NCBI GenBank assembly: GCA_946530505.1
Contig: CAMNAD010000029.1
Span: forward strand, 1-13,771
Length of the DNA stretch: 13,771 nucleotides
Source of the DNA: an uncultured Bacteroidales bacterium
Lineage (GTDB): Bacteria > Bacteroidota > Bacteroidia > Bacteroidales > UBA932
Reading direction: 5' to 3'
Position numbers and translations under genes: made by a program. Position 1 is the stretch's first letter. Each line of letters starts with the position of its first letter. This document shows, piece after piece, positions 1 through 6,667 of this stretch. The notes below the pieces were generated by a model. That model ran no database searches. It saw only the letters and a program-made list of their open reading frames with translations, and was not told the origin of the DNA.

Positions 1-1275
1 TTTCTTGTTGCAGGCCAGATAGAAATCGGATGCGCGGGTGGTGTCGATGGGCACGAATATGTCCGGGACGATCCCGCCGCCGCCATACACGGTACGGCCG
101 CCGACAGTCTTGTAGGCGGCATTCTTGTCTACCTTCACGCTGTCTGCGTTCAGCATCTCGCCGTCACGGTAGCGATAGTACAGGTCGTAGGCGTAGTCTT
201 CGCTGCTGGAGTAGGGTTTCTGGATGCAGCGGCCGGAGGGTGTGTGGTAGCGGGCTACGGTGATGCGCAGGCCGCTTCCGTCATTGAAATAGAGGGGCTC
301 CTGCACCAGCCCCTTGCCGAAGGAGCGGCGGCCGCAGATGAGTCCGCGGTCGTTGTCCTGGATGGCTCCGGCGAAGATCTCGCTGGAAGATGCGGAGTTC
401 TCGTTTATCAGCACGTCGAGCGCAATGTCCTGCAGAGGGCCTTTGCCCGTTGCATTGTAGTTCTGGCGGGGATGGGCGCGGCCTTCGAGATAGACGATTC
501 CAGCACCCTTGGGGAGAAAGAGGTCTGCGAGGAGAAAGGCCTGGTCGAAGAAGCCGCCGCCGTTGTCGCGAAGGTCGAAGATCAGACGTTTCATCCCCTG
601 CTTGAGGAGTTTGTCCGCTGCCTGGGCGACCTCGGAATAGGTGGTGCGGGCGAACTTGCTGAGACGCAGATATCCGGTGGTGTCATTCACCATGAAGGCA
701 GCATCGAGGCTGTTCATGGGTATCTTGCCGCGGGTGATTTCGAAGGGGACGGTTTCCCCGTCGCGGAGCACGGTCAGCTTGACCTTGGTCCCGGACGGGC
801 CGCGCATCTTGCGGACCATGCTGTCCTGCGGGAACTTAACTCCGGCGATGGGCTTTTCGTCCACCTTCATTATGCGGTCGCCGGGCTGCAGCCCTATCTT
901 CTCGGAAGGGCCTCCGGGGATGACCTCGAGTACGATGGCCGTGTCGTTCGGCACGTTGAACTGTATGCCTATGCCGTCGAAGTTGCCGGCAAGTTCGGTT
1001 TCGGATTCTTCGAGCACTGCCGGAGGCATATAGACGGAATGAGGATCGAGAGCGCCGAGGGCGGCGGTGATGGCAGCATCCGTTACGGCTTTGCGGTCGA
1101 TGGTATCGACATAATTCTCGTCCAGCGACTGAAGCACCAGATTGAGTTTGCGCCAGTCGCGGAACTCAGTGCGGATCAGCCGCTTGTTCTCGGTAGCTTT
1201 CTGAAAGGTAAGAACCGCCAGAACGCCCACGAGGACGCCCAGCACTGCCACGAGCACGGAGGAATACTTTTTCAT
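1..1275 (-). CDS. S41 family C-terminal processing peptidase (CtpA/Prc-like), 3' end cut by window
   Basis: Periplasmic serine protease of the tail-specific (CtpA/Prc) family. The visible 425 residues start at the ATG at 1275 and run off the window with no stop. An N-terminal hydrophobic anchor lies at about residues 5-24. A PDZ domain follows at about 97-180 (motif GNFDGIGIQF, then GLQPGDRI at 128-135). The peptidase core has DLRDNGGG at 234-241, SASSSEIFAGAIQD at 294-307 and SFGKG at 318-322. By the known 25-residue Ser-Lys spacing of Prc, the catalytic dyad is Ser296 and Lys321, so the enzyme looks active. Bacteroidetes members usually have over 500 residues, so roughly the last 100 are probably outside. 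The ATG shares the sequence ATGA with the stop of the dCMP deaminase, which suggests translational coupling. The substrate is unknown. Family assignment is very secure. Confidence 0.95.
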   Translation of the reverse strand, partial: MKKYSSVLVAVLGVLVGVLAVLTFQKATENKRLIRTEFRDWRKLNLVLQSLDENYVDTIDRKAVTDAAITAALGALDPHSVYMPPAVLEESETELAGNFDGIGIQFNVPNDTAIVLEVIPGGPSEKIGLQPGDRIMKVDEKPIAGVKFPQDSMVRKMRGPSGTKVKLTVLRDGETVPFEITRGKIPMNSLDAAFMVNDTTGYLRLSKFARTTYSEVAQAADKLLKQGMKRLIFDLRDNGGGFFDQAFLLADLFLPKGAGIVYLEGRAHPRQNYNATGKGPLQDIALDVLINENSASSSEIFAGAIQDNDRGLICGRRSFGKGLVQEPLYFNDGSGLRITVARYHTPSGRCIQKPYSSSEDYAYDLYYRYRDGEMLNADSVKVDKNAAYKTVGGRTVYGGGGIVPDIFVPIDTTRASDFYLACNKK

Positions 1276-1679
1276 TCGACTTCTACTTTTTCCACCTCGA
1301 TGCCGGCGCGGCGGAGCAACTGGATGCCGTCGTCAAGACGGTAATCCTCACTGTAAACCACACGACGGATGCCGGCCTGGATGATGAGTTTGGAGCATTC
1401 TATGCACGGAGACGCCGTGACATAAAGCGTAGCGCCCTCGGACGAGTTGCCGGACTTGGCTACTTTGGATATGGCGTTGGCTTCGGCGTGGAGCACATAA
1501 GGTTTTGTAACGTTACCCTCCTCGCATTCGTTTTCAAAACCTGAAGGCGTGCCGTTGTATCCATCGGAAATGATCATCTTGTCCTTCACCAGCAGGGCAC
1601 CGACCTGGCGGCGCTTGCAGTAGGAGTTGGTGGCCCATATCCTGGCCATCCGGATGTACTTGTCGTCGAACTTGTTCAT
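1272..1679 (-). CDS. dCMP deaminase (cytidine/deoxycytidylate deaminase family)
   Basis: Zinc-dependent cytosolic deaminase of 135 residues that should convert dCMP to dUMP for thymidylate synthesis. The zinc site is intact: His64 and catalytic Glu66 in the HAE motif (VLHAEANAI), then Cys92 and Cys95 in SPCIEC. The N-terminal FDDKYIRMARIWATNSYCKR, the VGALLVKD strand and NGTPSGF (42-48) are typical of bacterial ComEB/dCMP deaminases rather than of tRNA adenosine or cytidine deaminases. The length is normal for the short bacterial form. The ATG at 1679 overlaps the ligase stop by one base (TAATG), and the TGA stop overlaps the protease start (ATGA), so it is the third gene of a tightly coupled operon. 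A role as a broader cytidine or competence-type deaminase cannot be excluded from sequence alone. Confidence 0.93.
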   Translation of the reverse strand: MNKFDDKYIRMARIWATNSYCKRRQVGALLVKDKMIISDGYNGTPSGFENECEEGNVTKPYVLHAEANAISKVAKSGNSSEGATLYVTASPCIECSKLIIQAGIRRVVYSEDYRLDDGIQLLRRAGIEVEKVEVE

Positions 1680-3346
1680 TATTTGTTCCTCTGATACAGA
1701 TAACGTTTGATGCTCTTCTTGGGAGTGCGCTCGAAGTCCTCGGGCATCAGCTCTATCTTGCGGAGCTGGGCATAGGCCGGAAGGAGTTTGTTGAACTCGG
1801 GCAGGCTGGAGGTCAGGCGCTCGTCGAGCTGGTCGTGGTCCATACCGTCGTTCGCTCCCTGCTGGTAGTCGGGATAGATGAGCGCGGTCAGTCCGCCGCC
1901 ATCCTCGATTACGAGGGACTCCACCACATACGAAGCATTGTTGATGACGGCCTCAAGCTCTTCCGGATACACGTTCTGCCCGTTGGAGCCCAGTATCATG
2001 CACTTGGAACGGCCACGCAGATAGAGGTATCCGTCCATGTCGAGTATACCCATGTCGCCGGTCTTGAACCAGCCGTCGTTGGTAAAGCACTTCTTTGTTT
2101 CTTCCTTGTTCTTATAGTAACCCAGGAAGACGTTGCCGCCCTTGATCTGCACCTCTCCGGGAACTTTGTGGGGATTGGCGGAGTCGATGCGTATCTCGCA
2201 GCCGGGGATGGCCTTGCCGCAGGAGCCCTTGCGGGTGCGGAACCATTTTTCGTAGGTGATGATGGGGCCGCATTCTGTCATGCCGTAGCCTACGGTGAAG
2301 GGGAAATGTATCTTGCGCAGGAAAGCCTCAACTTCCGGATTGAAAGCGGCTCCGCCGAGAATCACCTCCTCGAAACGACCGCCGAATGCCGTGATGAGGC
2401 CGTCGCGTATTTTTTTCTGTATCGCCTGCGCGAGCAGGGGCACATACATCATGGGTTTGGTGCGGTCCGCAACCGGCTTGAGCTGGGTCTTGTAGACCTT
2501 CTCCATAATGAGAGGCACCGCGATGATGATGTCCGGATGAATCTCCTGGAAGGCCTTCATGATGATCTTGGGGCTCGGCACGCGGGTCAGGAAATGAACG
2601 TGGGCGCCGATGACCATCTCGTACATAAGCTCGAACATCAGTCCGTACATATGGGCGGAAGGGAGCATGGCCACCACCTCCGAAGCGCAAGTCATCTGCG
2701 GCTCGGCGAAGTATGCAAGGTTGATGTTTGTGTAGAGCGACCTGTAGGGCAGCATCACGCCTTTCGAGAAGCCGGATGTGCCTGAGGTATAATTGATAAG
2801 CGCCAGTTCCTCCGGGCTGTCCTCATAGTAGTTGATGTCCTCGGGCTTGAAACCTTCGGGATATTTGTCATTGAAGGTCTTGGTGATATTCTCGCGGACT
2901 GCCGTGAGGGATTCGCTCTTTGAATACAGGTAGGTGAAGTTGTTCATCAGCACCACGACCTCCAGTCCGGGCATTTCGGACTCACTCAGGCCTTCCCATT
3001 CAGTTTCGCCGACAAAGAGGACCTTGGACTCGGAGTGGTTGACAAGATAATGGACGTTGCCGGACTTGAACTCATGCAGGATGGGCACCGGGACGGCGCC
3101 ATAGGTAAGGGCGGCGAGGAAGCATACTCCCCAGTTCGCCTGGTTGCGGGAGCAGAGAGCGACTTTGTCGCCTTTCTGCAGACCGCATTGTTCAAAACAG
3201 ATATGGAGCATCGCAATGCGTTCGCATACCTCGCGGTAGGTGAGCGTGCGGCCCTGATAGTTCGACAGGGCGGGACGGTCCCAATGCTCCTTGAAGCTTT
3301 TCTCGAAGAGCTTGTTTACAGATTTGTACTCTAACTCAGTTGACAT
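1679..3346 (-). CDS. AMP-dependent acyl-CoA synthetase/ligase (FadD-like)
   Basis: ANL-superfamily adenylating enzyme of 555 residues. It should activate a carboxylic acid, probably a fatty acid, with ATP and then transfer it to CoA or another thiol. Landmarks in order: P-loop-like NYTSGTSGFSKG at 185-196, VGYGMTE at 352-358, TGD at 429-431 (ribose-binding Asp431), hinge region RGRSK at 444-448, and NVYPEELE at 458-465. There is no signal peptide, so it is cytosolic. The C-terminal A10 region reads RTPKKSIKRYL; against the usual TPTxKxKR or TGKxxR form, the position expected to hold the catalytic lysine appears to be Ser545, with lysines at 543, 544 and 547. I recall related Bacteroidetes ligases with a similar ending, so this may be a family trait. 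The ATG at 3346 lies 11 bp inside the upstream lipoprotein gene, so translation is probably coupled. The substrate cannot be told from sequence. Confidence 0.9.
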   Translation of the reverse strand: MSTELEYKSVNKLFEKSFKEHWDRPALSNYQGRTLTYREVCERIAMLHICFEQCGLQKGDKVALCSRNQANWGVCFLAALTYGAVPVPILHEFKSGNVHYLVNHSESKVLFVGETEWEGLSESEMPGLEVVVLMNNFTYLYSKSESLTAVRENITKTFNDKYPEGFKPEDINYYEDSPEELALINYTSGTSGFSKGVMLPYRSLYTNINLAYFAEPQMTCASEVVAMLPSAHMYGLMFELMYEMVIGAHVHFLTRVPSPKIIMKAFQEIHPDIIIAVPLIMEKVYKTQLKPVADRTKPMMYVPLLAQAIQKKIRDGLITAFGGRFEEVILGGAAFNPEVEAFLRKIHFPFTVGYGMTECGPIITYEKWFRTRKGSCGKAIPGCEIRIDSANPHKVPGEVQIKGGNVFLGYYKNKEETKKCFTNDGWFKTGDMGILDMDGYLYLRGRSKCMILGSNGQNVYPEELEAVINNASYVVESLVIEDGGGLTALIYPDYQQGANDGMDHDQLDERLTSSLPEFNKLLPAYAQLRKIELMPEDFERTPKKSIKRYLYQRNK

Positions 3347-4583
3347 TCAAAACAGTATTTTTCGAGTCAGCGATTATGCTGAACTCGGGATTGACGAAAT
3401 AAAACTTTGCCTTTCGGCCGGGCATGGCTGCTCCCTTGGGGGCTTCCAGCCACGCGGACAACGCTTCCGGAGAGCCAAAGGCGATCCATCCGCCCGCAGA
3501 TGCGCAGGAACTGTCGTCCGCTATGCGGAAAGCATCTCCCAGCAGGGCGGGGACGAAACCGGGATAAGGATTCTCCGCCAGGCCAGAGGCCTTTGGCTTC
3601 TTCCCGGGCCTAAGCAGCAGTACTTCATTCCCGTCCCAGATGGCGCGTACCACCTCCTTCGGAGCTTTTTCCGCCCACCAGGCCGAAGGGGCCTTTCCGC
3701 TGCTCTTCCGCAGGGATGCCAGGCGGCCCTTGTAGCGCGAGAGCCCGGCACGCACATCCAGGCACTCCTCCCAGGCTTGAAGGTAGGCCTTCGGATCGGC
3801 CAGGCAAAGCCCCAGCACGAATTCGGAGCTGTCCGGAACGGCGGTGGCGGCGCTGCAGTCCCCTTGCTCGAGCCCGGAAAACATACGGCTCAGATACCTC
3901 CCGCTCCCCGGCTCGCTGAAGGCAACGCTTATCCCCTCGCGGGAATAACTGCTGAAATTCAGCACGGTCCATTCCGAGACGCCGGAAAAGAAGCGCACCA
4001 GATCCTTGCGAGGAAAATAATCCTTAAGCATATTCCTGGGAATCAGGCGTACGGCGCTGCCGTTGCGCAGAATGATGCTGCCCTTGCTGCCGTCCGCAAG
4101 CGTCACAGCCTCCCGGAATCCCTCTGCATCCAAAATGGATGTCCCCGAAAGGATGTGCTCCCCCGCCTCGGCGATCAGGGCCTTCGAGGGGCTCAGCAGA
4201 AGGGCGCTGCGCCTGGGGAGCATCTCTGCGGAATAAAGGCAGAACAGTTTATGTGCGTCCGCCTGCTCAAGCAATTTGCGGACGGCGGCGGAAGTGTCGG
4301 CGGACGGACGGCCGGCATCCAGAATGAGAAGAGGTATGAGGCCGGCGCTGTAGTCGTACGAAAGCACCATCTCTGCACCGGAAAGACGGCCGTAGTCCAG
4401 CTTGCGGAAAACGGACGTGGAATCCAACAGAAGGGATAGCGCATCCTCGCAGGAAGCGAAATGCATCAGCGCGACAGACCTTGACGGCACCGCGGAATAC
4501 AATGCAGACAACTCTCCGGCAACCTCATTGCCGCAGGAAGCGAGCATAAGCCAAACCAAAGCGACTCCTACGATTCTTTTCAT
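3336..4583 (-). CDS. Hypothetical lipoprotein, first gene of the ligase/deaminase/protease operon
   Basis: I do not recognise the family. The chosen ATG at 4583 gives 415 residues with a clear lipoprotein signal: MKRIVGVALVWLMLASC, lipobox LASC with Cys17. An open frame extends to 4673, but it would put extra residues before this signal and overlap the divergent phosphatase gene, so the shorter start is preferred. The residues after the cysteine (GNEVAG) lack the acidic patch of the Bacteroidetes surface-export signal, so a periplasm-facing location is likely. The body is rich in Ser, Ala and Leu with alternating strands and no transmembrane span. Several segments (FVLGLCLADPKAYLQAW, GWIAFGSPEALSAWL) resemble the repetitive style of DUF3352-type envelope proteins, but this is only an impression. 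It overlaps the ligase start by 11 bp, so it may act with the acyl ligase or the protease at the envelope. Confidence 0.8.
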   Translation of the reverse strand: MKRIVGVALVWLMLASCGNEVAGELSALYSAVPSRSVALMHFASCEDALSLLLDSTSVFRKLDYGRLSGAEMVLSYDYSAGLIPLLILDAGRPSADTSAAVRKLLEQADAHKLFCLYSAEMLPRRSALLLSPSKALIAEAGEHILSGTSILDAEGFREAVTLADGSKGSIILRNGSAVRLIPRNMLKDYFPRKDLVRFFSGVSEWTVLNFSSYSREGISVAFSEPGSGRYLSRMFSGLEQGDCSAATAVPDSSEFVLGLCLADPKAYLQAWEECLDVRAGLSRYKGRLASLRKSSGKAPSAWWAEKAPKEVVRAIWDGNEVLLLRPGKKPKASGLAENPYPGFVPALLGDAFRIADDSSCASAGGWIAFGSPEALSAWLEAPKGAAMPGRKAKFYFVNPEFSIIADSKNTVLNVN

Positions 4584-4591
4584 ACAGTCTA

Positions 4592-4599
4592 CAAATATA
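4592..4599 (-). promoter_or_regulatory. Candidate -7 box for the lipoprotein operon
   Basis: On the minus strand the sequence is TATATTTG, a perfect match to the Bacteroidetes TAnnTTTG -7 element. It ends only 8 nt before the ATG at 4583, so the transcript would have an almost absent leader. No TTTG-like -33 box is seen 19 nt upstream. The AT-rich context makes a chance match possible. Confidence 0.45.
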
Positions 4600-4613
4600 C
4601 AAAGTATTTTTTC

Positions 4614-4621
4614 TAATTTTG
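4614..4621 (+). promoter_or_regulatory. Candidate -7 box for the phosphatase gene
   Basis: The plus-strand sequence TAATTTTG matches TAnnTTTG exactly and lies 24 nt before the ATG at 4646, which would leave a leader of about 20 nt. No good -33 box is visible. It sits back to back with the candidate box for the divergent lipoprotein operon, so the two promoters would share the 62-bp region 4584-4645. Confidence 0.5.
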
Positions 4622-4645
4622 TCATCATAACCAACAACACTGCTA

Positions 4646-5569
4646 ATGAAAAAGATACTTGTTTTACTTGCACTCGTATGCTTCGTTTCCGCTCTCAACC
4701 CTGCAGAGGCAAAGAAAAAAGCCAAACACGTAGTATTGATCGGAATCGACGGCTGGGCCGCAGAGGCTGTTCGCCAGGCTCCAGCCGCAGACCTTCCCAA
4801 CATCCATTATCTGATGGAACACGGCTCCTGGACACTGGCCAAGCGTTCCGTAATGCCTTCAGCGTCTTCGATCAACTGGACCTCGATGATGTGCGGACTC
4901 CCTACCGAGATGCACGGATTCGACAAGTGGAACTCCACCCGCGGCACCATTCCCTCCACTTCCGATAATGGCCACGGCATACCTCCCACTATCTTTACCA
5001 TCCTGCGGCAGCAGCATCCCCAGGCGGAATGCGGTGTCATTTACGACTGGGACTGCATCGGCGCCATCACCGATACCCTCGCCATGAACTACCACTATTT
5101 CATCAAAACCTACCGCGGGAAGAATGTGCTGGTGAGCACAGAGGACTACACAAAGCTCGCAACTGCTTATATTACAGAGAAAAAGCCCGAGTTTTTCTTC
5201 TTCTACTACGGTTCGCTGGACAACGCCGGACACACGTACGGATGGTATGGTCCGGAATATATGGCCCAGATGAAGGAGCTTGACGCCGGAGTAGGGATGA
5301 TCATCCAGGCCTTGAAAGATGCAGGCATCTATGACGATACAGTCATCGTGATGTCATCCGACCACGGCGGCACCGGAAAGGGCCACGGCAAGTTCACGAT
5401 TCTCGAGCTCGAAACACCCTTCATCGTTTCCGGAAAGAAGATCAAGCAGAACTACGAGTTCCCGCAGACCATGATGCAGTACGACACCCCGGCCATCATC
5501 GCCGACATCCTCGGGCTGAAGATTCCCGAAGATTGGAGAGGCCGTCCTATAAAGCAGATTTACAAATAG
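4646..5569 (+). CDS. Secreted alkaline-phosphatase-superfamily phosphodiesterase/nucleotide pyrophosphatase
   Basis: Two-metal phosphoesterase of 307 residues, exported to the periplasm by a signal peptide (MKKILVLLALVCFVSALNPA, cleavage probably after AEA at residue 22). The metal ligands of the superfamily are all visible: Asp35 in LIGIDGW, Asp192 and His196 in SLDNAGH, Asp239 and His240 in SSDHGG, and His247 in KGHGKF. The nucleophile region PSASSINWTSMMCGLPTEMH aligns with the nucleotide pyrophosphatase motif ending in HG, and puts Ser74 where most such enzymes have Thr. The protein is short, with few insertions between motifs. The substrate (nucleotide, phosphodiester or another phospho-ester) cannot be fixed. 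It is the only plus-strand gene here, diverges from the lipoprotein operon and converges with the AraC gene. Superfamily assignment is secure; a phosphomonoesterase role is possible. Confidence 0.9.
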   Translation: MKKILVLLALVCFVSALNPAEAKKKAKHVVLIGIDGWAAEAVRQAPAADLPNIHYLMEHGSWTLAKRSVMPSASSINWTSMMCGLPTEMHGFDKWNSTRGTIPSTSDNGHGIPPTIFTILRQQHPQAECGVIYDWDCIGAITDTLAMNYHYFIKTYRGKNVLVSTEDYTKLATAYITEKKPEFFFFYYGSLDNAGHTYGWYGPEYMAQMKELDAGVGMIIQALKDAGIYDDTVIVMSSDHGGTGKGHGKFTILELETPFIVSGKKIKQNYEFPQTMMQYDTPAIIADILGLKIPEDWRGRPIKQIYK

Positions 5570-6481
5570 CTACTTGCCGTACGCAGCAGGGGCTACTCCA
5601 TAATATTCCTTGAAGGCACTGGAGAAGTAAGACGCCGACGAGAAACCGCTTTCCGCAGCTATTTCGCTGATGCTCTTTTTCCCTTCCTTCAACAAGGAAG
5701 ATGCAAGTTCCATCCTCATCGCTTTTATCATATCCGATGGGGATGGACTGTTTTCCGCCTTGAGTTTGCGGTTCAGATGCACACGGGTGATTCCAAGGGC
5801 GGCGGCGACATCTTCGACGCCGAAGTCCGGATTGGTGAAGTTCGCGCTTATGATTTCCTTGACCTCTGCAGCAAACTGGCCGGCGGCTGGCTTCGGCGAA
5901 GGGGCAGGCTTCGGCAAGGGGGCAGGCATTGGCGAGGGGGCAGGCTTCGGCGAGGGGGCAGGCTTTTCCACCTGATCGGAAACAATTATGTTAGTTTTCG
6001 GCATTGGCGAAGGGGCTGCCTCCGATTTTGAAACATTCCGCCGGTTTTTCAGCAATTGCCAGACAAAGAGCGCAAAGAACAGAACGGCAAGGGCTGGAAG
6101 CCACCACGAGCCATAGCAGGGTCGCTGTACAGGCGAAGGAAGGGCCTGGGAGGGCGTTTCCGCAACGGTTTCTTCTTTTGTAACCGGCTCCGACAGTCCG
6201 GCGGCCACGCTCTGGGGCAGCTCCGCCTGCTTTACAAAACCAGTATAGGATGTGTAAGAAAACACGCTGCCTTCGGAATCTTTCATCCATAAGACCCCTT
6301 CAGAATCGAAAGTGAGCGCAACAATGTTGTTACATGAAAAGTCGCCTTTATCGACCGAGTAGGTAAAGGCCTTGCCGTTCCTGCCTACCCTGACAAGCCC
6401 TCTGGCCGACGTGGCAATCCACAAGGAGCTGTCTGCAGGGCTGATTGCCGTAGTGTTTATTAATTGGGTTTCAGATAACAT
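5570..6481 (-). CDS. Membrane-tethered AraC-family regulator with partial propeller sensor and Pro-rich linker
   Basis: One-component regulator of 303 residues. Residues 10-83 match about one and a half blades of the two-component-regulator propeller (SSLWIATSARGLVRV, then the next blade SEGVLWMKDSEGSVFSY). A single membrane span lies at about 126-144 (WWLPALAVLFFALFVWQLL), followed by KNRR, which predicts a cytoplasmic C-terminus. Residues 156-200 are a Pro-Ala-Ser-Lys repeat (PAPSPK-type units). An AraC DNA-binding domain fills 205-303, with HTH helices near 221-243 (FGVEDVAAALGITRVHLNRK) and 270-292 (SISEIAAESGFSSASYFSSA). There is no signal peptide, kinase or receiver domain. An in-frame TAA lies four codons upstream of the ATG, so the protein cannot begin earlier. 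Full-length propeller sensors have many more blades, so this is either a reduced sensor or a remnant. Its target is unknown. Confidence 0.88.
   Translation of the reverse strand: MLSETQLINTTAISPADSSLWIATSARGLVRVGRNGKAFTYSVDKGDFSCNNIVALTFDSEGVLWMKDSEGSVFSYTSYTGFVKQAELPQSVAAGLSEPVTKEETVAETPSQALPSPVQRPCYGSWWLPALAVLFFALFVWQLLKNRRNVSKSEAAPSPMPKTNIIVSDQVEKPAPSPKPAPSPMPAPLPKPAPSPKPAAGQFAAEVKEIISANFTNPDFGVEDVAAALGITRVHLNRKLKAENSPSPSDMIKAMRMELASSLLKEGKKSISEIAAESGFSSASYFSSAFKEYYGVAPAAYGK
5889..5960 (-). repeat. Four tandem 18-bp units coding for the Pro-rich linker
   Basis: Four near-identical 18-bp units (plus-strand form ggcttcggcgagggggca, with one to three changes per copy) start at 5889, 5907, 5925 and 5943. 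On the coding strand they give PAPSPK/PAPSPM/PAPLPK-type hexapeptides inside the AraC gene. A further isolated copy lies near 5999-6017. The unit length is a multiple of three, so copy-number change would alter linker length without a frameshift. Confidence 0.9.
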
Positions 6482-6485
6482 GTTA

Positions 6486-6493
6486 CAAAATTA
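6486..6493 (-). promoter_or_regulatory. Candidate -7 box for the AraC gene
   Basis: The minus strand reads TAATTTTG, a perfect TAnnTTTG match, followed by TAAC and then the ATG at 6481. If it is used, transcription would begin at or next to the start codon, giving a leaderless mRNA. No TTTG-like box lies 19 nt upstream. Confidence 0.45.
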
Positions 6494-6517
6494 ATCATTT
6501 TTTTCTCATATCTGCCA

Positions 6518-6538
6518 TTAAACGATTGAAACGTTTAA
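6518..6538. promoter_or_regulatory. Inverted repeat upstream of the AraC gene, possible operator
   Basis: Perfect 7-bp arms TTAAACG and CGTTTAA flank a 7-nt loop. The right arm overlaps an 8-bp palindrome GTTTAAAC at 6533-6540. The repeat sits 25 to 45 bp upstream of the candidate -7 box of the AraC gene, where an activator or the regulator itself could bind. AT-rich sequence produces such repeats by chance, so this is tentative. Confidence 0.35.
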
Positions 6539-6540
6539 AC

Positions 6541-6574
6541 ACGAAAAAAGCGGACCGAAATCCGCTTTTTTCGT
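6541..6574 (-). terminator. Strong hairpin terminator after tRNA-Arg
   Basis: Perfect 14-bp arms (ACGAAAAAAGCGGA and its complement) flank a 6-nt loop. The GC core is bordered by an A6 run and a T6 run, so the hairpin reads as a rho-independent terminator on either strand. It begins at the last base of the tRNA and ends the typA-DUF177-rpmF-tRNA unit, insulating it from the AraC gene. Confidence 0.9.
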
Positions 6575-6645
6575 AGCCTCTACAGGAATCGAACCTGTAT
6601 TTAAGGTTTAGGAAACCTCCGTTCTATCCGTTGAACTAAGAGGCC
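6574..6645 (-). tRNA. tRNA-Arg (anticodon CCT)
   Basis: The minus strand folds into a full cloverleaf. The 7-bp acceptor is GGCCTCT with AGAGGCT (G1-U72 wobble). The D stem is GTTC/GAAC. The anticodon stem is GAGGT/ACCTT around loop TTCCTAA, giving anticodon CCT, which reads AGG arginine codons. The T stem is ACAGG/CCTGT with loop TTCGATT. The discriminator base is A and CCA is not encoded. It follows rpmF by 22 nt and is followed directly by the terminator, so it is probably cut out of a longer transcript. Confidence 0.95.
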
Positions 6646-6649
6646 GTCA

Positions 6650-6664
6650 AGCCGCTTGGCGGCT
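6650..6664 (-). other. Short hairpin between rpmF and tRNA-Arg
   Basis: A 6-bp stem (AGCCGC/GCGGCT) with a 3-nt loop fills most of the 22-nt gap between the rpmF stop and the tRNA 5' end. It has no T run, so it is more likely an mRNA 3'-end or processing structure than a terminator. Confidence 0.5.
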
Positions 6665-6667
6665 AAA

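Noticed and set aside
244..1344. Plus-strand open frame (366 codons) opposite the S41 protease
   Set aside because: The minus strand encodes a clear S41 peptidase with PDZ domain and catalytic residues across the same bases. The antisense product has no recognisable domain.
3291..4439. Plus-strand open frame (382 codons) opposite the lipoprotein gene
   Set aside because: The minus-strand gene has a lipobox and overlaps the ligase start as an operon member. The plus frame has no signal or domain.
4584..4673. Longer N-terminus for the lipoprotein, starting at 4673
   Set aside because: It would put 30 residues before a complete lipoprotein signal peptide and overlap the divergent phosphatase start and its promoter.
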